A DNA stretch of 64,000 nt from Otis tarda (Eukaryota; Chordata; Aves; Otidiformes; Otididae). The DNA is taken from positions 46,397,803-46,461,802 of the forward strand of contig CM048591.1 of NCBI GenBank assembly GCA_026413225.1. Direction: 5' to 3'. This document shows positions 25,591 to 38,091 of the stretch, in pieces (position 1 is the stretch's first letter; each line of letters begins with the position of its first letter). Both the position numbers and the translations under genes were made by a program. The notes under the pieces were generated by a model. It worked only from the letters and a program-made list of their open reading frames with translations. It was not told where the DNA came from and did not search any database.

Positions 25591-28500
25591 CCTATTAAGC
25601 TACTAATAAGCACTGAGAGTTAGTGACTCTATCCACATCACTTTCACCTTTATGCTTTATAATTTCACTATCACAGTGAGGTGAAGGTGGAAACGTGCTA
25701 AAACAATCACCAGAGAAGAGCTGCCATTTGGAGGGTGAGACCCTTCCAGACCTCTTGTCCCTCCAAATCCTTATTTGCAGTCTATAACAAATGCAGCTGC
25801 CAATGAAAGTGCCAATTAGATTGTTGACTGAACCAGTACCCAAGCCCCAGAAGTTTAAATACTGCAAGCAAACGAAGAGTTTGATTAAGATTTAGATTTT
25901 TTTCCAAAATAATTTTTGGAAGGCAGCCATCTTATGGAAATTAGTTGCTAGGTTCTGAGTACAGAATACATATTGCTTGATTTTTTTTACTGCAGGGTAT
26001 ACTTAAGCCATGTGCTCTTAATTTAAAATTAGGTTTTTGACTTCAGTAACAGCCTAAAAGTAATTTGAACTACTCCTTAAACAATTCAGAATGGTCAGTT
26101 TAGAAATCAATATATTTAGCTGTAATTTTATAAGGCTTTTATCTGTGAAGAACACATTTTAAAGTGTATCAATTGAGTATTAAATGGGTCTTCATTGCTT
26201 TATTTTAAGCACTCTAAAGGTTAAAATATATAGTTTGAGGCTTTTTTTTTTTTCAGTTTTAAGCCTTTTCACAAGAAAGAGAAATAGAACACATTCAGAT
26301 AGCTTTTCCTCCAGACTACAAATACCAAAGATACACTCAAAACTTATGAAAGCAGTTAGTAGGCTTTTTAGAAGAGAAGCATGTTCACTGGGATAGATAC
26401 ACTCCTGTCTACAGTAGAATACAATTGCTATTTCATAGTTTAATCTAGCAATTGTTTAAACACACAATTATAACCATACAATGAGCTTCCTTCCTCCCAC
26501 CCCTGCCTTCTTCAGACTGTTCAGATCACTTCATTCTTGTGCCACATCACTCAAAGGGAACATGCCATTATTGTAGGTTATGCAGAGTCCTCTCAACATA
26601 CACAAGCATCTGATGGTTAAAAGGACTGCTTTTTAATACCACGAACACATACCATCTTTCTGAAAGAATGCTGTTTCTGAAACATGGAAACTCTATATTG
26701 CACTTTAGCCTTAAACTATACGAGGGGCACTCAGCAGTTCAGATGTCTAAGTAGACAGCCCTTCACAGCCTATTTTATTTCACAAAGGAACAGTACCCTG
26801 AATTGTACTGAAGCCTGCAATAAGGACCTACTCTTAAACTTGTTTTAACCCTCCTACTGAATTTCTAACTCTGTGGTTGCTTTATCCCAAGTTATTTTAA
26901 CCCTGCTTTGAAGACAGAATTATTCAGCTCACTATGGCATCAGAAATGACGTATGTGCTCCAGACTGTATTAGTAAAGTTAAATCCTGAATGTAGAAGGG
27001 CATCAACAAGCTCAGAACGATTGTGAAGGCAAGCTTACACTAAGGCAAAAATAAAGTTCTTTGTTTCCCTCACCATCCTCTATCTAGAAAGAAAATATGG
27101 ACTTAGACCAGGGATAACACCAGCATCATGTCCAAAACTTCCTCAGCCAATCAAAAAGTCCCCATAGGTAAAGCTGTGTATGAGGCATGCACTATGTAGG
27201 CTGAGCCATAGTTTAGATCATCTAGAACAGGTGACAGTTATTTATTTACAAATGCAACTCTTACTGTAAAATATACTATATTTACATGGTAAGGCATACT
27301 ACAAGATTAAATAATATGCACAATGTTTTAATATATATTGTATAATTATTGTAAAAATATTATTATATTATAATACTACTATGTTAACTAAGTATACTTA
27401 GATAAAAATTCTCATTCCATGAAGTTTAGCAGTGAGGTACTGTTATATCTCAAGAAGAGTTTGAGCTTTGTCATATGTTTCATGATTTCTACTACCAAAA
27501 TCAGCAAAAGCAATTGACAAAATCAATGTAAAGTAACTAAGAGCTGTTCTTATAAAATACTTGCTGTTGTTGCATGATGATGGCTATGCTTTGGAAACAC
27601 TGTCAAGCCAAGCAAAGTGTCTGTACAAGTCTTTCTCCTTATAACACACACCAAAGCTGCAGTTGGTATTAGTGCCACAGGTTGTCAGAATGGAACAGAA
27701 ATCCCAACAGGCTACTGGTAACTTATTCACCTTAAAGCATCATTCAGACTACTGTAATAATGCTGTAGGATTAACCCATTCTGAGCTTTTCTGAGAACTA
27801 AGGGAGTTCCAAATAAATTACTTCCTCCTACAATTTCTAAGCTGCATCCAAGTTCATATGGTAGTTTAACAATTTAGATCTCAGTAACAAAAGGACTGTC
27901 CATTCAAGTTAACCTAGCACACAGTACAGTTAACATCAATGTGAATGAAATATTCACTGCACAAGAATCCAGGCATTCAGACTCTTCCTTCTCATTCTGT
28001 TACCACTATAGAAAGTTATTGTTAGTCTCTTGAAGTTGATCCTGAAAGTCAACAGATATGAACTGTTAAATTAAAGTGACAAGTCCTTTACTCTGACCAG
28101 AAAACAGTGTACCAGACAGCCTCCCTTACTTAATCTCTGGATTGGAATTATGACTAGAAGAAAATGACTGCATAGATAAAATGATCAAAGATTGTTAGAG
28201 ATTTACTGTTTGTAATAAATGATTTATGCAAAAACTGACAGACTTGTTTACTATAAAATATTAATGGTGGCATCTTAGTGAGGAGCCCTGTGATATAAGT
28301 TACTTGCTGTATTTTCCACCAGGTCTTTTCTTTGAACTGTTTGAAGGTATAATTGAACTATACTAGAGTAATCGTAAATTGACAAAAAAAAACCCCATGG
28401 CAGTCGCACATATTCATAAATTTGAGCAATCATAACCTCTTTTGTAAAGATGGATGGTATATATTAATGACAACATGATTAATATAGAGAAGAGAGAAGA

Positions 28501-29217
28501 AAATCTGGCTAGAAAATCATCATAAATTCCTTTTCCAGTCTATGTCCACTGCTTCTAATATCTTCTGCTATTTGCATAGGAGCATGCTCCATCTGGCAAG
28601 GTCTGATACATTTATATAATCTGCATGTTGTGCACATCATCTGGCCAATGCTATGGTCAAAAGAAAAAAACCTAACTAGCTATAGTAATGACATGATTTC
28701 CAAGTAAAACAATAGAGAGATCTTAAAATCACTGCCATGTTGCAACCATGACTAATTAGTGTCAGATACATTGATGTTATGCACAAGATATTATGTATGC
28801 CATTTCATTCAGTGGGTCCCTCAGTCTGACATGTCCCTTACTTACAGTGGAGTTTGGGCTTGTTTACTTTTTTGTTTGTTTGTTAGGGTTTTTTTTTTAT
28901 TATTATAGAGGTATTTCTAATGTGCTTGCTTAAAATATTTCAAATGTTTGCCATTCAAGATTACATATTTGAGTGATGTCATTCACAAAGTACAATACCA
29001 TTTGAACAAAATAATTTTTTTTTAAATAAACAAAAATAGTTAAAAAAAAATCCTCTGAAATAAGAGATTTCACAGACTACTTCATTTATATTTTTAACCT
29101 AATCCTTTTGCAGTCTATTTAAACTTATGAAAGTTTAAAGGAATACTATTCAATATAAAATTTTCAATATATCTTAATTCATTGCTTTGTAGAATTTGCT
29201 ATTAAAGTATATACTGG
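25591..29217. other. Intronic DNA, no gene or repeat recognised
   Basis: AT-rich unique sequence with a very AT-rich core at about 27300-27400. Short open frames (such as 25595-25867 minus) have no recognisable domain or splice context. Confidence 0.6.
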
Positions 29218-30757
29218 GAGAATGAGGAACCGCCCACTGTAGCAGACGAGCATGTTCAGGAACATCTGAGGAACCTGAAGGTACACAAGTCCATGGGAGC
29301 CAGTGAGATGCATCCTGAGGGCAGACGAAGTTGCCAAGCCACTGTCCATCTTATTTGAGAAGTTGTGACTGTCTGGTGAGGTCCCTGATGACTGGAAGAG
29401 GGGGACCATAACCCTCATTTTTAAAAAGGGAAACAAGGAAGACCTGGGGAACTACAGATTTGTCAGTCTCACCGCTGTGCCTGGCAAGGTCATGGAGCAG
29501 ATTCTCCTGGAAACCATGCTAAGGAACATGGAAAGCAAGAAGGTGATTGGTGACAGCCAACATGGCTTCCCTCAGGGCAGATCATGCTTTACTAACTTGA
29601 TGGCCTTCTATGACGGGGTTACAGTAACAGTAGACAAGAGACAAGCAACTGATGTCATCTACCTGGACTTGTGCAAGGCATTTGACACTGTCCTGCACAA
29701 CATCCTCCTCTCTAAACTGGATAACATGGCGGATAAGGAATTGGCTGGATGGCGGCACTCAGAGATTGGTGGTCAAGGGCTCAGTGTCCAAGCGGAGACC
29801 AGTGACGAGTGGCGTCCCTCAGGGGTCAGTACTGGGCCCAGCCCTGTTTAACATCTTTGCCAGCAACATGGACAGTGGGATAGAGTGCACCCTCAGCAAG
29901 TTTGCCAATGACACCAAGCTATGTGGTGCTGTCGACATGCTGAAGGGAAGGGATGCCATCCAGAGACGTTGACAGGCTGGAGAGGTGGGCCTGTGCAAAT
30001 CTCATGAAGTTCAACCAGGCACATGGATCAGGGAAATCTCAGGCACAAATACTGGCTAGGTGGAGAGTGGATTGAGAACAGCCCTGAGAAGGAATTGGGT
30101 GTGCTAGTGGATGAGAAGCTCAACATGAGCTGGCAATGTGTGTTTGCTGCCCAGAAGGCCAACCACATCCTAGCCTGCATCAAAAGGAGGGTGGCCAGCA
30201 GGTCGAGGTAGGTTATTCTGCCCCTCTACTCCACTCTCCTGAGTAGTGCAGCCAGCTCTGAAGCCTCCAATGTAAGAAGGATATGGACCAGTTGGAGAGT
30301 TTCCAGAGGAGGGCTGCAAAGATGATCAGAGGGCTGGAGCACCTTTCCTATGAGGCTGAGAGAGTTGGGGCTGTTCAGCCTGTACAAGAGAAGGCTCCGG
30401 GGAGACCCTATAGTGGTCTCTCAGTACCTAAAGAGGGCCTTATAGGAAAGACGGGGAAAAACTCTTCAGTAGGGCCTGTTGCAAGAGGACAAGGGGTCAT
30501 GGTTTTAAAACAGATGGAGGTAGATTCAGATTAGATATTAGGGAAAAAATTTTTACAATGGGGATGGTGGAACACTGGAACAGGTTGCCCAGAGAAGTGG
30601 TTTATGCCCCATCCCTGGAAACATTCAGTGCCAGGTTGGATGGGACTCTGAGCAACCTGACCTGGTTGGAGATGTCCCTGCTTCTTGCAGGGAGGTTGGA
30701 CTAGATGACCTTTAAAAGTCCCTTCCAACACTAATGATTCTATGATTCTATAATTTA
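29218..30757 (+). mobile_element. Decayed CR1 LINE, plus orientation
   Basis: Starts in ORF2 ('gaggaaccgcccactgta', equivalent to the 46.3-kb copy) and ends with 'atgattctatgattctataa', the CR1 tail, at about 30757. Coding sequence for the RT runs 29218-30540 but is broken by several frameshifts and stops, visible as separate open pieces at 29477-29851, 29652-29972, 30023-30211 and 30283-30534. Motif A '[11 protein letters not shown]' and the '[14 protein letters not shown]' block (29800-29850) are readable in different frames. It is 5'-truncated and older than the 24-kb copy. Confidence 0.92.
29477..30534 (+). pseudogene. CR1 reverse transcriptase, frameshifted
   Basis: Successive fragments in different frames give RT features in order: fingers with 'SQHGFPQGRS', motif A with its Asp, the PQGS block, then 'FANDTKL' in place of the FADD box, so the first catalytic Asp of motif C is Asn. 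The thumb and C-terminal regions follow. At least three frame changes occur between 29650 and 30290. It cannot make an active enzyme. Confidence 0.8.
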
Positions 30758-32989
30758 TTGTACTTTTAGATCAAGAGTTCAGAATTGGTATCTTATAGCT
30801 TTTAGCACTGAAAATGCTAGTGTTTTCTTCTTACAGAAAATCATTTCACTTACCAACAGGAATATAGATCTCTAATTTAATTACTAGCCATCTCTGAATG
30901 CTATTAAAATTACAGATGGCAAAATGGACTATTGAGTGCTCTTCAGAATGTTTCAAAACACTATTTATTTCACAACTGCATTACTAATAGTTTTATACAT
31001 GATGAGTTAGAAATGTAGAAAGGGAATTTAATTAATTAAAGATTACTTTGTACACAATTATCTTATATAGCTGCCTTTCATAAGAAGTTACTAAACTGTG
31101 TCTCTGCTCATTATAGAACACCTCAAAGTGAATTATTCTCATGTATTATGATGAAAAGCAGGAATAGAGTGGATATCTTTTGAATAAATAAAACTATAGC
31201 TACTATATATAGGAATCTATCTCAAATTCTTCAGTATCCAAAAGAATTATCTGAAACACTCCAGAACAAGGTATGTGTTCCCAGCTGTAGTATCTTTTAC
31301 TGTTGATGGCAGCACGCTAGGGAGAATGCTTTACTGCACTAAACTTGCTGATCAGTATGACCATGACCTAGCCCTCTTTGCTGTCTCTGATATTTCTTCT
31401 TAGATTTAAATCTCAAACTCTTTATAGTCGTGTTTATATTACCTACCTTTAAGATTTTTGTGTGTGTGTGTGTGTGTGTGTTATTGACGAAGTGTAGCAC
31501 CATAGAAGTGTTCTGGATGTTTTCCAGCTTTTAAACAGAAAAAAAAAAAAGCCCTAAAAGTCACAGCATAAAAAAAAAAAAACAGGCAGTGAAAGATGCA
31601 AGAAATACATCATACAATTAAAATGGTCAGCAAGAAGAATGATACAACCAGTGAATTCCGCTATAATATATATCAAATGCACTCAATTTCTTTACAAACT
31701 TGTAAAAATAAATTGTTCCTTTTGCAGTTCTCTCTTTTCAGCAGTGTTTAAAATTAACTTCTTCCCAAAGACTCGCAAACTAGATCTATCTTCCATTTAA
31801 AAGTCCTGAAGGATAGCTAAACATCAAAACCAAAATAAGCCAAATTATTTAAACTTCAATTATAAAATAATGAAATCAGCAAGCCATGATGTACCATCAA
31901 CCAATAACTAGATTGTATTTTATGCCATTTTATTTTTCATTCTGCTTTTGTACTTTGTTTGCTGACAATGTCCTCTTAAAAAAGTCACTTGGATACTTAG
32001 ATTTATGCAAGCAGTGAATTTATGCTTCATTTATGATATTAACTAAAAAGAAGATATGTGATCTTGAAACAGCCTGAACTAAAAGCATTTGCAAACATAT
32101 TTTAGAGGACAGAAAGAAGGAAGAACACAACTACTAAAATTAATGAGGTCTCTATTAATGCAAAAACACTTGAAAAAAAGTAGTTGTCATTATCACAAAT
32201 TCTCGGATAGGAAACTTTAGAAAAAAAAAAACAGGTTAAAAGTTCAGCACACTATGAAATAGCAGATCAAATATCTCCTTAAAACTATGTCCCACCTCCT
32301 GGATTTAAATCACTGCAATTTCCTCTTTGACAGTGGCAATGTGGAAGCAGGATGACTGTTGTTCTTGTATTTCTTGTTAAAAGATGAATATCATAAGCTT
32401 CAATATAAGTAAAAGATGAAATTATGAAACTACTTTTTCTTAGCTACAAACATGTCTCTGTGCTGATTCTCCTGTCAACAATCTCATTTCTTTACTCTGT
32501 AACCAAATCTAGTAATGCTAATGCTAAGGAACATATTATTATTGCTATAATATTATCCAAATAATTTTGAACATGTTATCTACTGTAGCAGAATGACCCA
32601 GCAATCAGATGGACAGGTTGCATATCAGTGCTAGTGCCATCCCTCTTATATAAAGTTTCTCATCTGTGACTTTTTGACAGACTTTTTTTCACTCCATCTC
32701 TTTTCCTGGCATTGATGCATCAAATCTCAAAATAGAACTGAAAGTCTAAATAGAATATATGAAAGAAGAACTATGGGGTGGTAAGACAGAGTTTTCTAAC
32801 ACTTGTGGTTATAAAAGTTACTAGCTGCTCTCAGTAGATGCAATAGAAACACTTGGCTACTGTACACATATGTAGTAAAAGGATAGACTCCACTGCTGAT
32901 TTTAATTCTGTCATATTTGAAAACTAACTGAACAGTAGGGTTCAGAGGGTGCTTATCAGTGGTACAAAATCTCAGTGGAGCCAATTAAT
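30758..32989. other. Intronic DNA with one (TG)n tract
   Basis: AT-rich sequence between two CR1 copies. Apart from the dinucleotide repeat at 31459-31481 and A-rich runs I see no gene, exon or transposon. Confidence 0.6.
31459..31481. repeat. (TG)n microsatellite
   Basis: An uninterrupted run of about 11 TG units within 'attttTGTG...TGttattg'. Ordinary dinucleotide repeat, potentially polymorphic. Confidence 0.95.
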
Positions 32990-33841
32990 GAGGAGCGCAC
33001 AGCAGGGGTCAACACGGGATCCAATCCTGTTTAACATTGTCATTAATGATCTGGATGATGGGACAGAGTGCACCCTCTGCAAGTTTCCCGGTGACACAAA
33101 ATGAGTGTTGTGCTGCCACCCTCAACAGGCTGGAGAATGGGCCAACATGAACATCACAACATTCAGCATAGTGAAGTGCAAAGTCACTAAAGTAACGACG
33201 AGTCAGTGATGTGTCATTATTTCAAAGAAATCTAACAGTATCCTTGGCTGAATTAGGCAAAATATTGCTAGAAGGTGGTGGGAGGTGATCCTTCCCATTT
33301 TTTTCAGGACTGGTGAGGTCACACCTGGAGTAGTGTGTCCAGTTGTGGCCTTCCCAGTACAAGAGAGAAATTGTCATAATGGAGAGAGTCCAGGAAAGGG
33401 CCACAAAGATGATGAAGGGACTGGAGCATCAACCACAGGATGAAAGGCTGAGAGAGCTAAGACCATTCAGCATAGAGAAGAGAGGCTCAGGGAGGATATT
33501 ATCAATGCATATAAATACTTGAAGACATAAAGAAGATGGAGCCAGGAACTTTCCAGTGATGTCTCATGACAGGACAGGAGACAGTGGGCACAAACTCGAA
33601 GACGCAAAGTTCTGTCTGAACATAAGGAAAACTTTTTACTGCAAAGAAATTATTTTTTTTCCAGAGACCTGTAACAGGTTGCCCTAAAAGGTTGTGGAGT
33701 CTCCATCCTTAGAGATCTTCAAAAACCCTGTGAACATGTCCCTGGGCAAACAGCTCTAGGTGACCCTGCTTGATCAGGGGTGTTAGACCAGAGGACCTCC
33801 AGAAGTCCTTTCCAGTATGAACCATTTTGTGATTCCGTGAT
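32990..33841 (+). mobile_element. CR1 LINE fragment, plus orientation, decayed
   Basis: Contains 'caacacgggatccaatcctg' and 'gacagagtgcaccctctgca' (RT region), then 'ggagcatcaaccacaggatg', 'ctgagagagctaag' and the CR1 3' UTR, ending 'ccattttgtgattccgtgat'. Divergent from the other copies here (for example 'aatgatctggatgatgggac'), so a different, older subfamily. 5'-truncated inside the RT; no open frame of note remains. Confidence 0.85.
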
Positions 33842-36800
33842 ATTTGGTTTCACATTACAAAATGGAGTTTTTCTGTGGACATTTTTTGAGCCAGGTGGTG
33901 GGAGGCAAAAAAGCAGAGTTCATCACCAGACTGACATTCCACTGGAACCTCTGTGAGGCTCAGAGCCCCAGGTTCACCTCCTCTGGGCTGTGGGGACTAA
34001 CAGCGTTAAAATCTCTGATGCAATGCAAGGGGGCACACCAAAAACCTGACACACAGACCACCCCTCAGAGATATACGTTCCTTTAATACTCTCTGAATAT
34101 TAGGCTGAAGTTTGGCCACATGCCTTTTTCAGTACTCTTTAGCATTCACTAAATCCTCACTCTGTTCTTAAAGTTTTCTATCAGTGTCAGTCAGAAGCAG
34201 GATACTGAAGTAAACTGTACCAATATTATTTCAGTCTATCTGTTTCTGGTATTTCTTTACACTGAGTGAGTGTTTTATTCACTGAGATATTATATAATGT
34301 CTCTCTGTCTTTTTTGCCTTTCACTGTGCGAGTGGAATCTCATTATACCTTTACATAAGAGAACAGCCCCAGAAGCAGGAGATGAAGAAAGGATGAAGCC
34401 CCACTTACTAGGTAATTTATCAAAGGTGACAGCTGACATTTTTTAATGGACCCAGTACTAGAGATTCTTTCTTTCTCTTTTGCTGTTTGTTTTGTTTTTA
34501 TTTGTTTTCTTTTTTAAGAAATAAACTTTGAAACAGTTTACTTTCATATCAATATAGAAGAGGAAGATTTAGAGATGAGCTGACAAAAAAAGTTTGTGGG
34601 TTTTGTTTGTTTTTGCGGCAGTAGCAGTTGGATATACTGTTTACTCAGCCACACTGCACAGATGTGCAGGTAGGGTATGAATCTAGGGCCCCTGAGTCAG
34701 TCACAGAAGAGTCTGTCACCAGTTAGCTAGCCTCCTTTGGAAATGTGGTTAATTAAAAGTATCCTTTTTCCTTTTTTTTTTTTTTTTTCATGTTCAGTAG
34801 ATCTGAAACGAAAAGGTACTTCATTGGCTAGATGTCAACTTGTAGGGACTAATACATGCATTAAAAAATACCTTAATGCAAATCACCAGAGATGAATTTT
34901 TTTTTAATTCTTCGATTTACGTGATTTCCTGTTTCATTCATTCATATGTAGCAATAAATTGTATGTGAAGTAACTTATCACCATTGGAGGGAGCCCTTGT
35001 ATTAACACAACAGGGCACAACATTGAGATTCGTTAATCTTCCCTTTAAAAAATTATAAGAACTCTTCTTTATTATATCTCAATATATAATTACGACACTA
35101 CTATGCTTTATTTATCAATACCTAAGCACATGTAACTCACAGATATTCCCTGAAAATCAAAAAGGTGAATGTGTTTCACAATAGTATTACTAAAATTCTA
35201 AACAATGTTTATCCTCAATGACTTTCAAAGATTAGCTAATTCTTTATCTGGAATGAATTTACATATATTTTTTAAAATATAGAACTGTAGTCCGTGAATT
35301 TGGATTCTGATATGCCAGAGGTAACTGTGATGATCTCCTGTGGTTAAAACCAAAGTAGCTTTTAATGGACAATTATTTCTCACCTTTTTTTTTCTTCAAT
35401 AAACCCATTTGAAACAATCTGAAAATATGAACACATTGAATTTTCAATCTAGGCTACAGTGTATCTGTCCTTTCTACTTTCAAATCAGTATGAAGTTTAA
35501 CCACTACTGTTCTGGGTAAAGAAATATTTTTACTAATGGTATTTAATGTTGAGTGTTAAATCAAATACATTTACATACTTACAAATAATAACCTCCATAA
35601 ATGTTAGGAAATGTTTTCAAAGAGTATTAAACTATTTATTTAATCTGTTTATTCCACGTATTTACTTGTTAAAAGTTGTAAAATTTTAAGGGCTGGTAAA
35701 TTTCTCATTATATGACATTTAGTTAGGAATCAGGATGCATGATTATACTTCCACAGCACATAGCATAGCACAGGCACTGCCAGAAAGAAATAATAAAGGT
35801 AATTCAGGTAATCTATACCTAAAATAGCTATGATGCACCAGCAGTGCTTCTACTGAAATCTCAAAACAATACGTGGGAACCCTGTTTGCTCAAAACAATG
35901 TAAAAGAACTGTCTTAATATTACAGTATAACATTTCTCTGCACACAATTTCACACTTTGCTTTGAAATTAAATTAAATGACCAGGAATAAAGGAAGGAAA
36001 CCTCATCAACTATGCCACATAGAAATGGTAGAGCAAATGCTTTGTAGCTCTTATAACCTGAGGGTTACAGGCAACAAAATAATTCAATAAAAAGGCTTCC
36101 TACTAAATATATCTGTGGCTTTTCATATACGAAGTCTCACCATTTCTAACTTTAGAGAAATGCCTGTGTATTAATTCTTCTGTAACACATCATTATGGAT
36201 TCACAATAGTGTATAACACACCAAATTAACATAATCAGTTTTTTATGTTGCTACAGCTTCCAAATTAGTCAAACATTTCACTTATCTGACCAAATACTTC
36301 AGCGGCAAATTATAACTTTTCCTTTTACATACTGTTTGCCATTGTCGTTAAAAGAAAACCTTTCAAAAGCAAGCAGCTTCCATGTTGTTAGCTTTACTCT
36401 GTTGAAAGATATTGTGAAATGAAACTCCAGAAAAACTCGCTGAAGAGCTTAAGCTTTCCAGATAGACTGTAAACAATAAGGGTCAAAGACCTTTCTGTAT
36501 ACTGATACTAATGATGCATTAGATTTTATCAGAAATGTTCAGCAAATGTATATTAAGGTTGCATTCAGCAGTAATTATTAATTACTAGGAAAAAATAAAT
36601 CCAATGTGTAAAATATTTTCTGCTAAGAACATCTGGAGCACAAAAGCAGAGGTTGTTTTCCAGAAACGGCTGTGTTCACAGTAGCCACATTGAAAATAGT
36701 CAGGACAACAAGATAATCCCCTAAATTCAATTTTCCTGATGACGTTCTCTAACTATCCCTCATCTAGTTAATCAGACTTCTATCTGACCACTTTCATTCT

Positions 36801-37504
36801 GCGATTAGACATCTTCGTTGGAATAGACTAAGACTATTGCATAGAATTCTACAGAAAACAAAGGCAAAGTGAAATCAGAGCTATACTTAACTGATGATGT
36901 GTGCCATAGCCTCTTGAAGACATAAAAAACCCTAACTGAGGAACACGTGTTCCCAGCAGTGTTCAACCTAGTGAACATGGTGTTTAAAAACATCTGCAAT
37001 GTATGCGGAAGAAAAGAGACATCATGAAAAAAAGTCATGTTCCACCCACAAGTGCAGAACATAGCTATTCATGAGGATACAAAATAAAAATAAAGTTCTG
37101 TCTTCAAAATTAGACAAGCAGTTAAAGTAACCCAAAGTGGTAAGCTGTTTGCACTAATAAGAGATCCTCTATCAGCACTGAAGGTGATAACAGCATGAGA
37201 TAGTGTTGTAGTGATTCTATCTAAAGCCCAGATGGAAATTCAAAAGCAGTAGAAAAGAGAGATGGAAATTTGAATTAAGCAAAGGAAGGAAAGGTTTTTG
37301 AAAGAAAGAGGTCTGCAGCTGTGGAATAAAATGGTACAAACTGTAGCAAAAGGTCACTTGGCATCCCAGGAATCCTTTTACTGTAGCCCATTACCACAGA
37401 GTAGATTCAAAGAATACTACTCATTTCTTTGTGGGGAGTGAGGAGGGAGAGAGAAGAAATAATTTTTCTGAGTTTGGGAAAGGATCTGAAGGTAGCTGGA
37501 AGAG
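33842..37504. other. Intronic DNA, no gene recognised
   Basis: The first 250 bp after the CR1 (33844-34086) are unusually GC-rich for this region and open in one plus-strand frame of 80 codons, but I recognise nothing in it. The rest is AT-rich, with a long T run at 34771-34788. No exon signals supported by protein similarity. Confidence 0.55.
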
Positions 37505-38091
37505 TGTGCTGGTTTTGGCTGGGATAGAGTTAATTTTCTTGATAGTAGCTAGTATGGGGCTATGTTTTAGATTTGTGCCAAAAACAGTGTTGATAATATT
37601 GAAACGTTTTGCTTATTGTTGAGCAGTGCTTACGCAGCATTTTTTTTTGCTTCTCACACTGCCTCACCAGTGAGCCAGCTGGGAGTGCACAAGAAGTTTA
37701 GAGAGGACACAGCTGGGACAACAGACCCCAACTGACAAAAGGGGTCCCACACCAGATGACATCATGCTCAGCAATAACTTCTAGGGGAAAAAGGAAGTGA
37801 TGGCATTCAAAGTGATGGCATTTGTCTTCCCAAACAACCATTACGCGTGATGGAGCCCCGCTTTCCTGGAAACAGCTCTAAATACCTGTCTGTAAATGGG
37901 AAGCAGCGAATGGATTCCTTATTTTGCTTTTTGTGTGTGTACGGCTTTTGCTTTACCTGTTGAGCTGTCTTTATCTCAACCCATGAGTTTTCTCACTTTT
38001 ACCCTTCCAATTCTCCACTCCATCCCACTGTGAAGGGAGTGAGCGAGTGGCTGTGTGATGCTTAGTTGCCGGCTGGGCTCAAACCAACACA
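37505..38091 (+). mobile_element. Solo LTR of an avian ERVL-like family, 587 bp
   Basis: Starts TGTGCTGGTTTTGGCTGGG and 'atagagttaattttcttgat', and ends 'ttgccggctgggctcaaacc' plus AACACA. The start resembles that of the provirus LTR at 59050 ('TGTCTTGGTTTGGCTAGG' then 'atagagttaat'), and both contain 'acatcatgctcag' ahead of the TATA position; here the TATA is degraded to 'caataa'. A 13-nt block is tandemly repeated at 37795-37807 and 37810-37822. No clean target-site duplication is visible (aagag / gagat). Confidence 0.8.

Noticed and set aside
33844-34086. 80-codon frame after a CR1, in a locally GC-richer patch
   Set aside because: Nothing recognisable in the product and no exon signals; may be part of an unidentified old repeat.
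34600-34800. Possible upstream discoidin exon of the CNTNAP gene near 'gtctgtcaccagttagc'
   Set aside because: The minus-strand reading gives no discoidin-like sequence; the preceding exon was not found anywhere to the right of 23493.
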